From contig NC_085138.1 of assembly GCF_035046485.1 (NCBI RefSeq), positions 326,984,129 to 327,048,128 on the forward strand: 64,000 nucleotides of DNA. The letters run 5' to 3'. Source of the DNA: Aedes albopictus. Lineage: Eukaryota; Arthropoda; Insecta; Diptera; Culicidae. Below are positions 12,401-24,400 of the stretch, one piece after another. A program made the translations under genes and the position numbers. Positions within the stretch are counted from its first letter, which is position 1; each line of letters opens with the position of its first letter. Under the pieces are notes generated by a model, which saw only the letters and a program-made list of their open reading frames with translations, was not told the DNA's origin and made no database searches.

Positions 12401-15400
12401 ATAAACTGCTGACGATCGAAGTCTGGTACGAAGCGGTGACGCAGTGCTTCTTCTCGCTGACTATTTGCTTCGGCGGGCTGATTGTGTATTCATCATTTAA
12501 CAATTTCCAGAACAACATCTACCGGTAAGTGAATTCAACAGTGCGGGATAATTAGAGGAAATGATGCCATCAGACGTAAACCGTTGCGATACATAACAAA
12601 AAGTTTTGTTGAAAATGCTTTGTGAGAAACTCACAAGAATTGCAGTAGTTTCTGATGAGCTTTACTTCTCGAAAGCTATCTCTCAACTATTAATGCAAAA
12701 GTAATATTATACTCTCATGATTGTGTTTCATTGCAAGTTTTTTTCAAAATCAGCAAAGTTCTTCCATGTTTCGGAGTAAACAAATGGAGACACATGGTCA
12801 TTCTTTCATAGAATGGTTTTCTTTCAGCAGTGCAATGACATGCAATTTTGGTAGTATTCTAATGTACATATGATTCTTTCACAAAAACAGGGATTGTAGT
12901 AATGAATACTAAGTACAAATCGATAATACAAATTTAATGAATTGTTCATTATTTTATAAATATTAGGCCTGTCCAGCTTTTCAACCAGGACAGCACTCGA
13001 CCGTTGGAGGATTGCGTCAATCTTGTCTAAGAGTCAGAGATTAGTCCCAAATCTTTGTGCTTTGATAACGGACAGGAAAGATGCAACCCTCATAACAGCG
13101 ATCCAGGGCTGTACCACCTACGAATTTGTGCGACTTGCTAAATGCTAATGCTAATGCTAATTAGGCCTGTCCAGCTTTTCAAAAATGTTCTCTGATTCTC
13201 AAGTCCACCCCCATATTTTGATTGGCATCCCAAAAGAAGTAACTGGTCAAAATTTCAGCCAAATTCATTGAAATTAAGAGGTGCATCAAATCAATTTTGT
13301 GTTTTTCGACTATTTTTGAACTTCAAAAAATCATAACTACACTAAAACATGTCAAAACTTAATTCTTTTGGCAGAAATTGAAAGCTATACTTGTTTGCTA
13401 CAACTTCTTCGAACAACGTGTGCCAATAGAATTGAAGGAAACATGTGTAATTATCGCATTTGTAATCATAAAAACCTTAAAAAGTTGATTTTTTGATAGA
13501 TTTTGTTCTGAAACACCCTAATATACGTAATAAGTTGGATTTTTCAAAACGGCATCATATTCTCCAATGTTTTTTTGGTTATTTACTTCTCTGGCACCAA
13601 TGCTATAAAAGTTGAGCAAAAATTACTAAAATTCGTGAAAGCCAAATGTGGCCTAAAAACTAGCTTTTCGGGTGCAATCACGCTTTGGCGCGCAAAAAGT
13701 GGCATCGCGTCAGCACTGATATGATACCCAACACCTGTCATCGCGCTTGTTTGTTATCACCCGTAGTAGGGGGTAGCCAAGGCAAACTACTAGGAAGCAA
13801 AGCTACTACGTTCAGTGCAATTTCGCGCCACAACGTGATTGCCTCCAAAAAGCTAGTTTTTAGGCCACATTTGACTTTCACGAATTTTAGTAATTTTTGC
13901 TCCACTCCTACAGCATTGGTGTCAAAGAAGCAAATAACCAAAAACATTGGAGAATATGATGCCGTTTTGAAAAATCCAGCTTTTTAAGTATATTAGGGTG
14001 TTCCAGAACGAAATCTATCAAAAAATTAACTTTTTAAGGTTTTTCTGATTACAAATGTGATAATTACACATGTTTCCTTCAATTTTATTGGCATTTTTTG
14101 AAGTTCAAAAATAGGCGAAAAACACAAAATTGATTTGATGCACCTCTTAATTTCAATGAATTTGGCTGAAATTTTGACCAGTTACTTCTTTTAGGATGCC
14201 AATCAAAATATGAGGGTGGACTTGAGAATCAGAGACCATTTTTGAAAAGCTGGACAGGCCTAATAAATATGTTGTTATTCTTAAAGGTCCCATTAGATAT
14301 GGCCAAACAAGCCCGACAAATGACCAACACAATGTGAAGCAGAGCAACCTTGGTCGAATGTCGGGCTTCAATGGCAAATATTTGTCATAATGACAAACTG
14401 TCTAATGGCACCTAAGGACAAAACTCTTAGCCAGCGGTCTTTGTCATCGCTTGACCCGTGGAAGCATGAGGTAGGAGCTTGTGAGGACCAGAGCTATGTT
14501 GGACGCTCTCCATTTTGCAAAGATGTGTGCTCGTTAGACTGGGTCAACAAAGTCGATTATTCGGAACAAAGCTTTTTCAATTCCTTTTAGCGTCAAAAAC
14601 AACTGTGCAAATTTGGGAGCGATTGGTTACCTCCCGTATTCCGCATTGCGATTGAAATTTGTATGGATTGAATATGGGAAAACGTGCTTTTTTGCATTTT
14701 TCTCATAAATTGATTTTTTCGTCTAAAATGATCTAACTAATGACGTTGAAGTATAGCCTAGGATATTTCGAAAAACATTGCCGAAGACCGCAAAGTGATC
14801 CGACACTTGTAAAAAAAAGTTATAACGTACAGATTTCCCGGTGGTGCTTAACGTTTAACATGTAAAGGAATCACATCAATAATAAAATCTCAATTTTTGG
14901 CCTAAGTTACCAGGCGAATAACTTTTTTCACAAGCGTCGGATCAATTTGCGGTCTTCGGCAAAATTGTTCGGCATATCGTAGGCTATAATTTTACGTCAT
15001 TAGTTACATAGTATTAGATAAAAGAATTCAACTTATGGGTAAAAGGCAAAAAAGTACGTTTTCCCATACTAATTTCCATACAAATTACAATCAGAATGCG
15101 GAATACGGGGACACAACCAATCACCTCCAAATTTTGCACAGTTATTTTGGGCGTTAATATAGACTTAAAAAGCTTTGTTCCGGGTTGATACGATCAAATT
15201 TAAAGTTTCTCCATACAACGTTGCCCCACTCTAGTGTTCATAGATATATGAAAAAAAAACCCTTATAAATTGTTTTGGTTCTCCCATTCGTATAAGAAAA
15301 TTCTCCTTTGTGATATTAAAAAAAAGTCTTGCAACCAGCAAAATCTAAAAGAAATATGAGGAACTAGATGTCCCCGCAAACTCTATCTTGCCAACTGCGT

Positions 15401-18400
15401 TTTTTGACGTAACAGGGTGACAAAGGATATTATCGGCAGGTTTGTTCCCTTCGTCATTCAGGGTTTTTGTGGGCCAAATTGTTTGAAATTTAGGCATGTA
15501 ACTCAGCTTGGTTGGAAAGGAATTTATGCCACCTCTAAGTTCAACAGGTTTAGAAAAAAAATCATGACGAAGAGAACAAAATTGCCGAAAATAAGTAAGT
15601 TCTCCTGAATAATTTTTGTAAAAAAATCATATTTTTCATTAAAGTAAGACGTTTTTTAGCCAAATTGCCTACTTTTAGGCGTTTAATGCGGGTCATCACG
15701 TGGGTAAATGATCTGTATTTTGTTTGAAGCTTTTTAACCGATACTGTTGAATGATAGCCTAGGATGTTCTGAAAAACTTTGTTGAAGACCGCGAAGCGAT
15801 CCGATGCTTGTGAAAATAGTTATAACCAACGAACCGCATGCATTTGTTTATGTTTTAACATGTAAAGGAATAACAATAGCAACAAAATCATACTGTTTCG
15901 CCAAGCAATGTCAACGCTATATTTTTTTTTTCATAAGCATCAGATCACTTCGCGGTCTTCGACAAAGTTTTTCAGGACTTCGAAATTTCCCGACTGAAAC
16001 GGGAATCGAACCCGCCGTCTCCAGATTGGCGATCCATATCCTTAACCACTAGGCTAACTGGAGACCTCTGAACTTTATAACTATAAAATCTTAAACAAAT
16101 AACGTATTTTTGGTACGAACTTTTATATTACGGCGTGTGTTCAATATTCACCGCGCCTGAAATTAATCCCATGTACAAGTGAAAAAGTATACGTAGCGAT
16201 AAAGATCTTCATTACATTACATGTCATACAGGAAATGTTCAATTCTTTGAATTTTAAAAACTCCTTGCAGAAGGAATTTTCAAAGTTCTTTAGAGAACTT
16301 CTTCCGCAATGCGTATGCATTCTATGGACATTTTTTTTTCGTGAGTTCTCCTCTAATATTTTTGGAAATTCCTGCGGCGATGTCTTTTAGAATTTCTTCG
16401 GAAATTCCTTTAGAAGGTGTTCGAAATTTTCTTAAGAAATATCATCAGCATTTAATTTGAAAATTTCTCAGACATTTAACATTGACGACTAAAATGACTA
16501 TTTTTTTCAGGAATTCCATTAAATTTTTTTTAGTAATTCTTTCAGAACTTTTTTGACAATTTCTTTGGAAATTTCCTCTGTTATTTGTTTGAGAATTTCA
16601 TCGAAGTTTTTGCGTCAGTGATTCCTTTGTGGAGCCCTTCATCAAATCCTTCACGAATTTCTCTGGTATTGTCTATGGAAAATCATTCCGCAATTCCTTT
16701 GGAAATTCCTCAAGCAATTCATTCGGGAACCCTTTACGAAATTCCTTCATTGTATTCTTTAAGAGATCCTTTAGGAATTTGATTGTGGATTATTGCGGAA
16801 ACTTGTATTGAATTTTTTCGACAACTTTCTTGGAATCATTTTTGATTATTCCTTTTGGAATTTCTTTAACAATTTTTATATGAATTTTATTGTAAATTTT
16901 CAAGAATATTTTTTCGGGAAATTTTCCTTCGAAAATTTAATTGGAAATGACTAAGGCAGTTTTTTTTTGCAATCCCTGCAAATATTTTCGCTGTACAAGG
17001 GTGAAACAAACCATTCTTAAGCAAACTTTAGCTTATAAAACTGTTATTCAGCTAGTTCTGTTTCTAGGGATTTCTTCGGTATTTTTCTGTTACAGTTTCA
17101 TCAAAAAATCCGTTACAATTTTATTCGGCAATGCCATTTTCAGATTCCTTTGGCCAGTTTAACATTCCTTCGGAAATTCCATTGAGGATTTCCTGGATTT
17201 CGGAAGCAGGAATTAAAGACGAATTTAAAATATGGCCCAAAGGATTCACAAAGAATTTGCCAAAGGAATTGTTCCAGGAATTCCCACCATGATTGCCTTT
17301 GCTTGTGAAATTCTAAAATTAATGGCCGAAATAAAATCTTCTGACTATAAAAATTAATATTTGAAATCTTATAGTCGCAAATTGCCGAAAGAATTTCCAA
17401 AGCAATTGCTGAATAAATTTTCAATGTGTCACTAAAGCAATACAGCATGGTAAATTTTGAAATAAAAATATGCGTAGAAATTGCCAGAGGGATCCCTGAA
17501 GGAACTGCCGAAGCAGTTTTCAGAGGAATAGTTATATATGCAATAAAATACAAGGGAATTATAGAAAAAATTCAATATATTTGAGGAAGAAAATCTCTAA
17601 AGCATTGCTAAGAAATTGTCACAAGAATTGACTGTAGAACTACAAAACAAAAATATCTAAGAAATTGCCGTTCAATTTTAAAAGCAATTGCTGACCAAAG
17701 TTGAAACACAATATTTGAGAAATTCACATTTCCCTGTTGGAGAAATTCTCAAAGAAATTATCAAATTTCAAATGCATTCCCGAAGAAACTCATAAAGAAA
17801 TGCCTATAAATTCCTTAAAGAAATGCCATCAAGGTAATTTTCATGGGAATAATCAAATCAACTTATAAATAATTCGACAAAAAAAATAAAGATGCATAAA
17901 AACAATCACTGTAGATCAAAATAATTTCCCAAATGAAATTCAATGAATTTTAAAATGAAGGAAATAATTTCCGAGCCTATTTCTTAAGAAATGTTGAGTT
18001 CGACTCGAAAAACAAAATTTTGATATGAATGTTCCTCATCATCATATACCATCTTCGTTAAATTATCTGAAGTGTGATTTCATTCACGCATTAAAACCAA
18101 AAGATCAATCGAAAGTTTGAATCAAATACAATAAGATAAGGTTATTTTTGGACTTACTCAAGTATTTTTTTTTTTTTGTTCTAAAACGTTTATTTGGTCG
18201 ATTTGCTTATTAAAAATTATTTACATAATTGGTTAAACATCGACTTCTAAATGGAAACTTAGTTCATCTACATCTACCCTGCCATTACAATTTACAATGA
18301 AGGTAATGTAATTAACTAGCGTTTTCAAAACAATGGTTTTATTCACGGTCGAAATCCATTGAAGGGATGGCCTCAATAATTCCTCGCAGTCAAACAAACG

Positions 18401-21400
18401 CCGACGACCAGTTATCACCAGCAGCCTTCGTTGAAGTAGTCGCCACGCAGCTTGTACTCTGGTACAGGAGAAAAATTTGTGCACTATTGTTTCGCAGGGT
18501 GCACCACAGAACAAGCATTGTTCTCCATCCGATCGTCGCATTCTAAACAGAAGCCGCCGGTGTGGCACTTTCTGATTTATCCACACGTATAGAGTTGATT
18601 TTTGAGACGACAACAGTGCACGCGTCGAAATGTTCGTCCATATACGAGCCCAGTTGGAGTTTGGATGATCTGCTTCCACTTTTGGTCTGTCTGTTTGATC
18701 GACGTAGAAGCGGTGGATAAGATCGGCGGAGGGGTAATGTCTGATTTGGTGGGGGAAATTTGGAAGGCTGCTAATGATTAACTTCAGGCAGGGAAGGCTT
18801 GAAATGGCATTTGCCGGGAGAGGATTAACTTGACTAATGCAGGAATGATAAAAAGGAAGGGACTCGATCTCTAACAGATGTCTGTTGATGAGCAACGATG
18901 GACATTTCATGCTCGGAAGATGCAGTTTTAACCCACCGTCCTCCTTCCTACGAGCTAGTTGCAGCATTGGTATGGTCGCAGGTGATCCACGAAACAAATA
19001 CCTTCTCATGGTCGCCGTTATCTTCGCCACATGTGCCGCTAACGGAGTCAAGTGTGATGCCATGTACCACATTCTGGAGGACAAGAACGTGTTTAGCAAA
19101 ATCACTTTTTGGTGTAGTGTCAGGGTGCGTTGTGAATGAAGCCAAACTTGCCGGGAGAAATTTGTCACGATTGAGTCCCAGTTCAAGTTGATCATTTCCC
19201 GCACCGAGTTTGAAAAAGTTACTCCGAGAATTTTGATTGTGTTCTCAGTTCGCAGCCATGGCACATTAAGAGGCACATCCGCAAGCCCAACGTCGATTGC
19301 TGTTGTTTTGCCTTCATTGAGAACTGCTCCAGACACACGCCCGAAGCGCCGGAATATGTCCCGCATCGCATCCAGTTTCTCAACGCTGTTAACAATAGCG
19401 CTGATGTCGTCCGCATAGGCCACGATCAAATCTCTGCCGCACACTTGCTTCAAACGCTGGAGGAGAGGGTGCAGGTAAATCACAAAAAGATGCATAGACA
19501 GTGGATCCCCTTGTCGCACCGACCGCTGGATCGGAAAACTCTCAGAAAGGAAGCCATTGATGAGAAGACGAGACGACGAGGCAGCTCCTATTCGCGATAA
19601 TAGGTCCACCAGTGCTGTGTTGAATCCCATGCCACGCATTGTGTCCAAAAGAAATCCGCGATCAACACGGTCGAAAGCATGGTCGAGGTCGAACCCAATC
19701 AATTTAGCAGACTGCCTACTTCGCTTCAGCTGGGCGATTCGGTCTTTAACAGCGAGCGTTGCTTGAAAGATATTCCTCCTACCGTTGGAACACTTCTGCG
19801 AATCGGTTAGAACATTGTGGGTGCGCATCACATTTTCGAGTCGCATTTTGAGGACTCGTGCGAGGATTTTATAATCATAATTGATTAAGCTGATTGGTCT
19901 ATACGCACGAGCGGTGTCCCCAGCTCCGCGCTTTTTCACCAGCACAATCACACCATCGAGAAATTTGGTCGGAATGTTTGAGTTGATTGCTTCATTGATC
20001 ACTAGGTTTAGCTCCCTGTGGATCACATCAAACGCTCGCAGATAGAACTCTTTCGACAACCCGTCGGGACCTGGTGATTTTTTCGACGCACTAGATCGAA
20101 TAGCGGAGAGAATTTCTACCGATGTGATTTCGCTCATGCATGAAGTGTTGAGCTGGTCCTGCTCGGGGATGACCCGTTCGCATTGGAAGCCACTGCCTTG
20201 CACATCTTCTACGTTTCCCCGTGTGTAGAGGTTGGTGAAATATTCGACCATGTGATCTCGAATCCCATCGGAGCTGTCGATGATATCGCCTCTTTCGTTT
20301 CAGAGCTGCTCTATTGTTGTTTTTCGTCTCGTTCTTTCCCCTAGCTGGAAGGTGGAGAGGGCTTCGCCAGCTACAAACGTTTCATTTATTTGCACAAACA
20401 TTTCAGTGAAACGTCGTTGGTACAAAAGCATTTCTGCTTTTACGCGGTTAATGGTGACCAGCATGGAGCGATCGTGGTGGTAGCTGTCGTACGCTAGCCT
20501 TAGTTGGCCGTATAGGCGTTGTTGCTCACGATGGAAGGCATCAAATGCGAGTTTAGATTTCCATCGGAAAAATGATTTTAGCTTCGTTTTCGCGCACGAC
20601 AGCCATCCAAGCCATCCAAGCCATTCCATCCAAGACGGGTAGTAGCGACGTTGGCGAGTCCAATATTGCCATTGTATTTGGAGCTCCTCTATCGTTTCGG
20701 CGGACAGCAAATGGGGCCGGAGGGACCAAAATCCTCGGCCGGGTGCTCTATCAGGGAGAGGGAGGCAAATTCTCGCAGTGACCGCCTTGTGATCAGAGAA
20801 GCAGCAAACATGAACAGCTGTTGCTCTCAGCTGATTGCGAAGGCCAGCGCTAACGTAGAGCCGATCTAGCCTGGACGAAGAGTTGTGTGTGATGTATGTA
20901 TACCCCGACTCGCGAGAACGAAGCTGCTGCCACACGTCGAGCAGACGAAGCTGTTGTACGGTTGTTTGAAGAGCGGGGCTCGGGTTGGGCCCTATCGCAT
21001 CGCACGGCCGAACCACACAGTTGAAGTCGCCTCCTAGAATGATGTGGTCGGTGCGAAACCGCAGGTAGTAACTGCCGTGTGCAGCATAGTTGTCCCATGT
21101 TCTATGGGATTCCCTATTAACATGGGACAACTATGCTGCGCACGGCAGGTAAGCTATCGTGCTGTTGAAAAATCTTTCTCGCTCGGCACGGAGAGCGGAT
21201 CCCGAGGGGGCATACACATTGCACAGTGTGGTGTTGTGCACGCGCAAAGCTAGCAGTCTTCCATCCAGGCTTTTTTCGATGTGCGAGAACTTGATGTGGG
21301 ATTTGAGAGCGATTGCCGTACCTCTCCTTGCATGGTCGATATTACACACGATGTTGTAGCCGGGCAAGACCAGCTGTTCGTTTTCTACCTCCTGTAAGAA

Positions 21401-24400
21401 AACGATGTCCAGGTCGGTAGTGCGTAAGAGCGTGCGGAGAGCGTTGATTTTCGTTGCGTTTGTTATGGTATTGATGTTGACTGTGCCGATATTCACGCTG
21501 GTGTGCTCCATTACTGCTGCATTTCTTCCCCGGAGCCTCGGCCGTGTTCGCTGTTGACTTCGTTGTTGTGTCGCATCTTTTTACCTGGAGGCGATCGTTT
21601 ACTACGCAATCGCCGGGTGCTGGTCGAGCTACAAGAGGCTTGCGAGCTGTCCGTGTCGTTTTCATCCGTTTTACGCAATGTGGATAGACTGCCGATCGTG
21701 GTTGGAATCGAAGAGATTGGGGTGATGGGTAGAGTTCGAGGGGGTTGTTTGTCGGAGGTGGCATCGTGTTCAACTGCGGCGAAGCTCGGTTCTCGTGTTG
21801 TTTGACATTCAGATGTTGAGGTTGCGGTATTGGATTGTTCGACTTCGACAGCGCTGGCTGTTTCGCAACATTAGCATACGATTGGTCTGCTACGAGCTTC
21901 TGCGCGAGCAGTTTTTTATTTTGTACACACGGAATGCCGACATGTACGAACTCATGACAGTGTACGCATGTTTGTCGCTGTCCCCTGTAACCCACCGCCG
22001 TGTCTTCTCCTCGAATCGTTACGAGTGAAGGGATGTTCTTTTCAACTACCATCCGAGCGATGCGTACGCCGGTTTTCACACCACCGAAAGCGGAGCGCTC
22101 GTCCCAGAGAAGGTCCCGAATGTGGAGCACATTTCCGTACTCGGCGAGAAACTCGGCGATGTGAACGTTGCTGACGTCGTTGGAGAGATCGAACAAGCGT
22201 ACCTCCACTGCTCCATCCTCCATTAGAATACGCAACTTGTACGTCTTCCCATCAAAGACGAATTCGTGTTTGTTGTCGTGGTCACGAACAATCCTCTCAG
22301 CGAGCTCAAGGTTGTTAACCTCTACGAAGGTGCAACCGAGCCGCTTGCTTGGCTGGAGTAGGCACACATTTTCTCGCGTTAAACCAAGTTCCTTCCCCAC
22401 GAATTTATGAATTTCTTCATGGGAAAGTTGCCGCGGAAACTGCGAGTAATCAACGCGAAACGTATTTTCGCGGCGTGGCATCGCGTATCCCGCCGAAGCG
22501 AAAACTGCGATTCTCAAAAACTCAGCGTGTACCGCGTATACCGAAAAATATTGAATAGTCCGTGAACGGCTCCCGAAGTTCGCTCTATCGAATAGATCGA
22601 CCGATCGGCTCGGAAGTTGAGCACTAACTGAAGTATCATACAAATTGTTGTAAATATATCGTATTTAGCTTTGTAAAGCTTTACTAAATCGTTGAATAAA
22701 CGCATAACATAATTTCACTGACTTTGCACATGTGATTATTTTTGGCCATAAAATACGTATAAGAACTAAATTCTTATCTAATCTAATACATACGTAACCA
22801 GTACAAGAAAGCATACTGCAAAAAATTGGGTTAGATAACCCCGACTATTTTTCTTGTGAATATTAAGCTTGTGGCATATCAGGAATATGACGCAAGCGTC
22901 AAAGCGGCAAGGCTCACCATGCATACCAACGATATACTTGAGGAACTTTCGATAGTTGATCTTTTTCAAATTTTGGAGCCTGCTATGTTTGCGGCATTGT
23001 TCTATCGTGTTGCAAGAAGAGATAATGCTGATTGGGTATTCTTTGCAATTACAAAAAAAAACTTTGAATGCAACTCGTTGCAAAACTTTTCAGCACTCGT
23101 CGTATTTATCCAACTCGGCAAGCCTCGTTGGATAAATGTACGACTCGTACTGAAAAAAACATCATTTTACAACTTGTTGCATAATTTTAATTTTTCAAAC
23201 AATTTCACATAATTCACCCATCTTAGGCGGATACAAATTTCATTTTGACTTTTTGCTTCCCCCCCCCCTCCCCTTTCAAAAAGTTTTGGCAGGACTTGGC
23301 ATTTTGAGGGGGCAGATAGAAAATTATTTATCAAAATATCGGCTTTTGTTAAAAATTCTTCAACAAATCCGATAAGTTTTTAATATTTTTCGCCCCTCTC
23401 GACCAGCCAAGGAGTGGTGGGACCAAAAGTATAATAAATACTTGTAGCGGCCTTATTGATTTTGAAACAAACAAATAATAATTTTTTTTATCAGGTTACG
23501 AATATCTATTCAAAATGCATTTCAGTTATTACTATTTAAGTGTCGTATGTACTAAATACTTTTGCATTATCCTATTCCCTAACCTTTGAATTCTAATCCT
23601 CTCATTTCAGACATGCCGTAATCATCACTTGGCTCGACACCTTCACTTCGATGATTGCCGGATGCATCGTGTTCGGAGTCATCGGTCACCTGGCACACGT
23701 CACCAACCAAGACGACATCCGAAAAGTGGTCAAAAGTGGGCCAGGTCTAACGTTCGAAACCTACCCGGATGCGATTGCCAAATTTGATTTCATCCCGCAA
23801 CTGTTCTCGGTTTTGTTCTTCTTTATGCTGTTCTTGTTGGGCATCGGAACGCTACTGGGGATAGTGACATCAGTTATCACGGCTATTCACGACCAGAATC
23901 CACACTGGAAGCGGTGGAAAGTGGTTCTTGTGGTGGCCGTTTCGGGATTCTGCATCGGATTGGTGTATCTGACTCCCGGTGGTCTGTACATTCTGGATTT
24001 GATGGACTATTATGGGGCCACTTTCGTCACGCTGACCCTGGCCGTATTCGAGCTATTAACTTTCGCTTGGATCTATGGCGTGGATCGAGTTTGCAAGGAT
24101 ATCGAATTCATGCTTGGCATCAAAACCGGAATGTTCTGGAGGATATGTTGGGGGATAGTCACTCCCATCGTGGTGTTAGTCATCCTGCTATTCAGTATTA
24201 TTCACTACGTACCAAAGGAACTGCCATCCGGATATAATGGTGAGTTTGCTGCTCTTCTAATTTTTTCGATTCTATTTCCAATCTCCCACATTACTATTTC
24301 CAGCATTTGGATGGTGTCTGTACACGGTGGCCGTGCTGCAGCTCCCTGCCTGGGGACTATATGCGTGGTACAAACATCCGGGAAGTGATCCAATCAGCAG

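Larger units (their letters stand above)
18166..22630 (-). mobile_element. Full-length L1/Tx1-like non-LTR retrotransposon, antisense in SLC6 intron 4
   Basis: The - strand element starts CAGTTAGTGCTC at 22630 and ends in a poly(A) run (plus-strand T run 18166-18177). A 6-bp duplication AAGTAT flanks it at 18160-18165 and 22631-22636. It has ORF1 (RRM-like plus a CX2CX4HX4C knuckle) and ORF2 (endonuclease plus reverse transcriptase). The 5' end shows CAGT and a GGTCG downstream element at +28 relative to the A, the internal promoter layout of insect LINEs. ORF2 has two stops, so the copy is inactive by itself. It lies opposite to SLC6 transcription. Confidence 0.85.

Noticed and set aside
15979..16066. 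Functional tRNA gene
   Set aside because: A- and B-box-like words are present but the acceptor stem does not pair and the sequence runs on as in a SINE.
16585..17553. Several 60-137-codon frames
   Set aside because: They translate the degenerate GGAATTCC tract into repeated Asn-Ser and Ile-Pro words and lack gene signals.
22482..22643. Upstream extension of LINE ORF1 to the ATG at 22643
   Set aside because: The target duplication puts the element's 5' end at 22630, so that ATG lies outside the element; 22481 is the better start.
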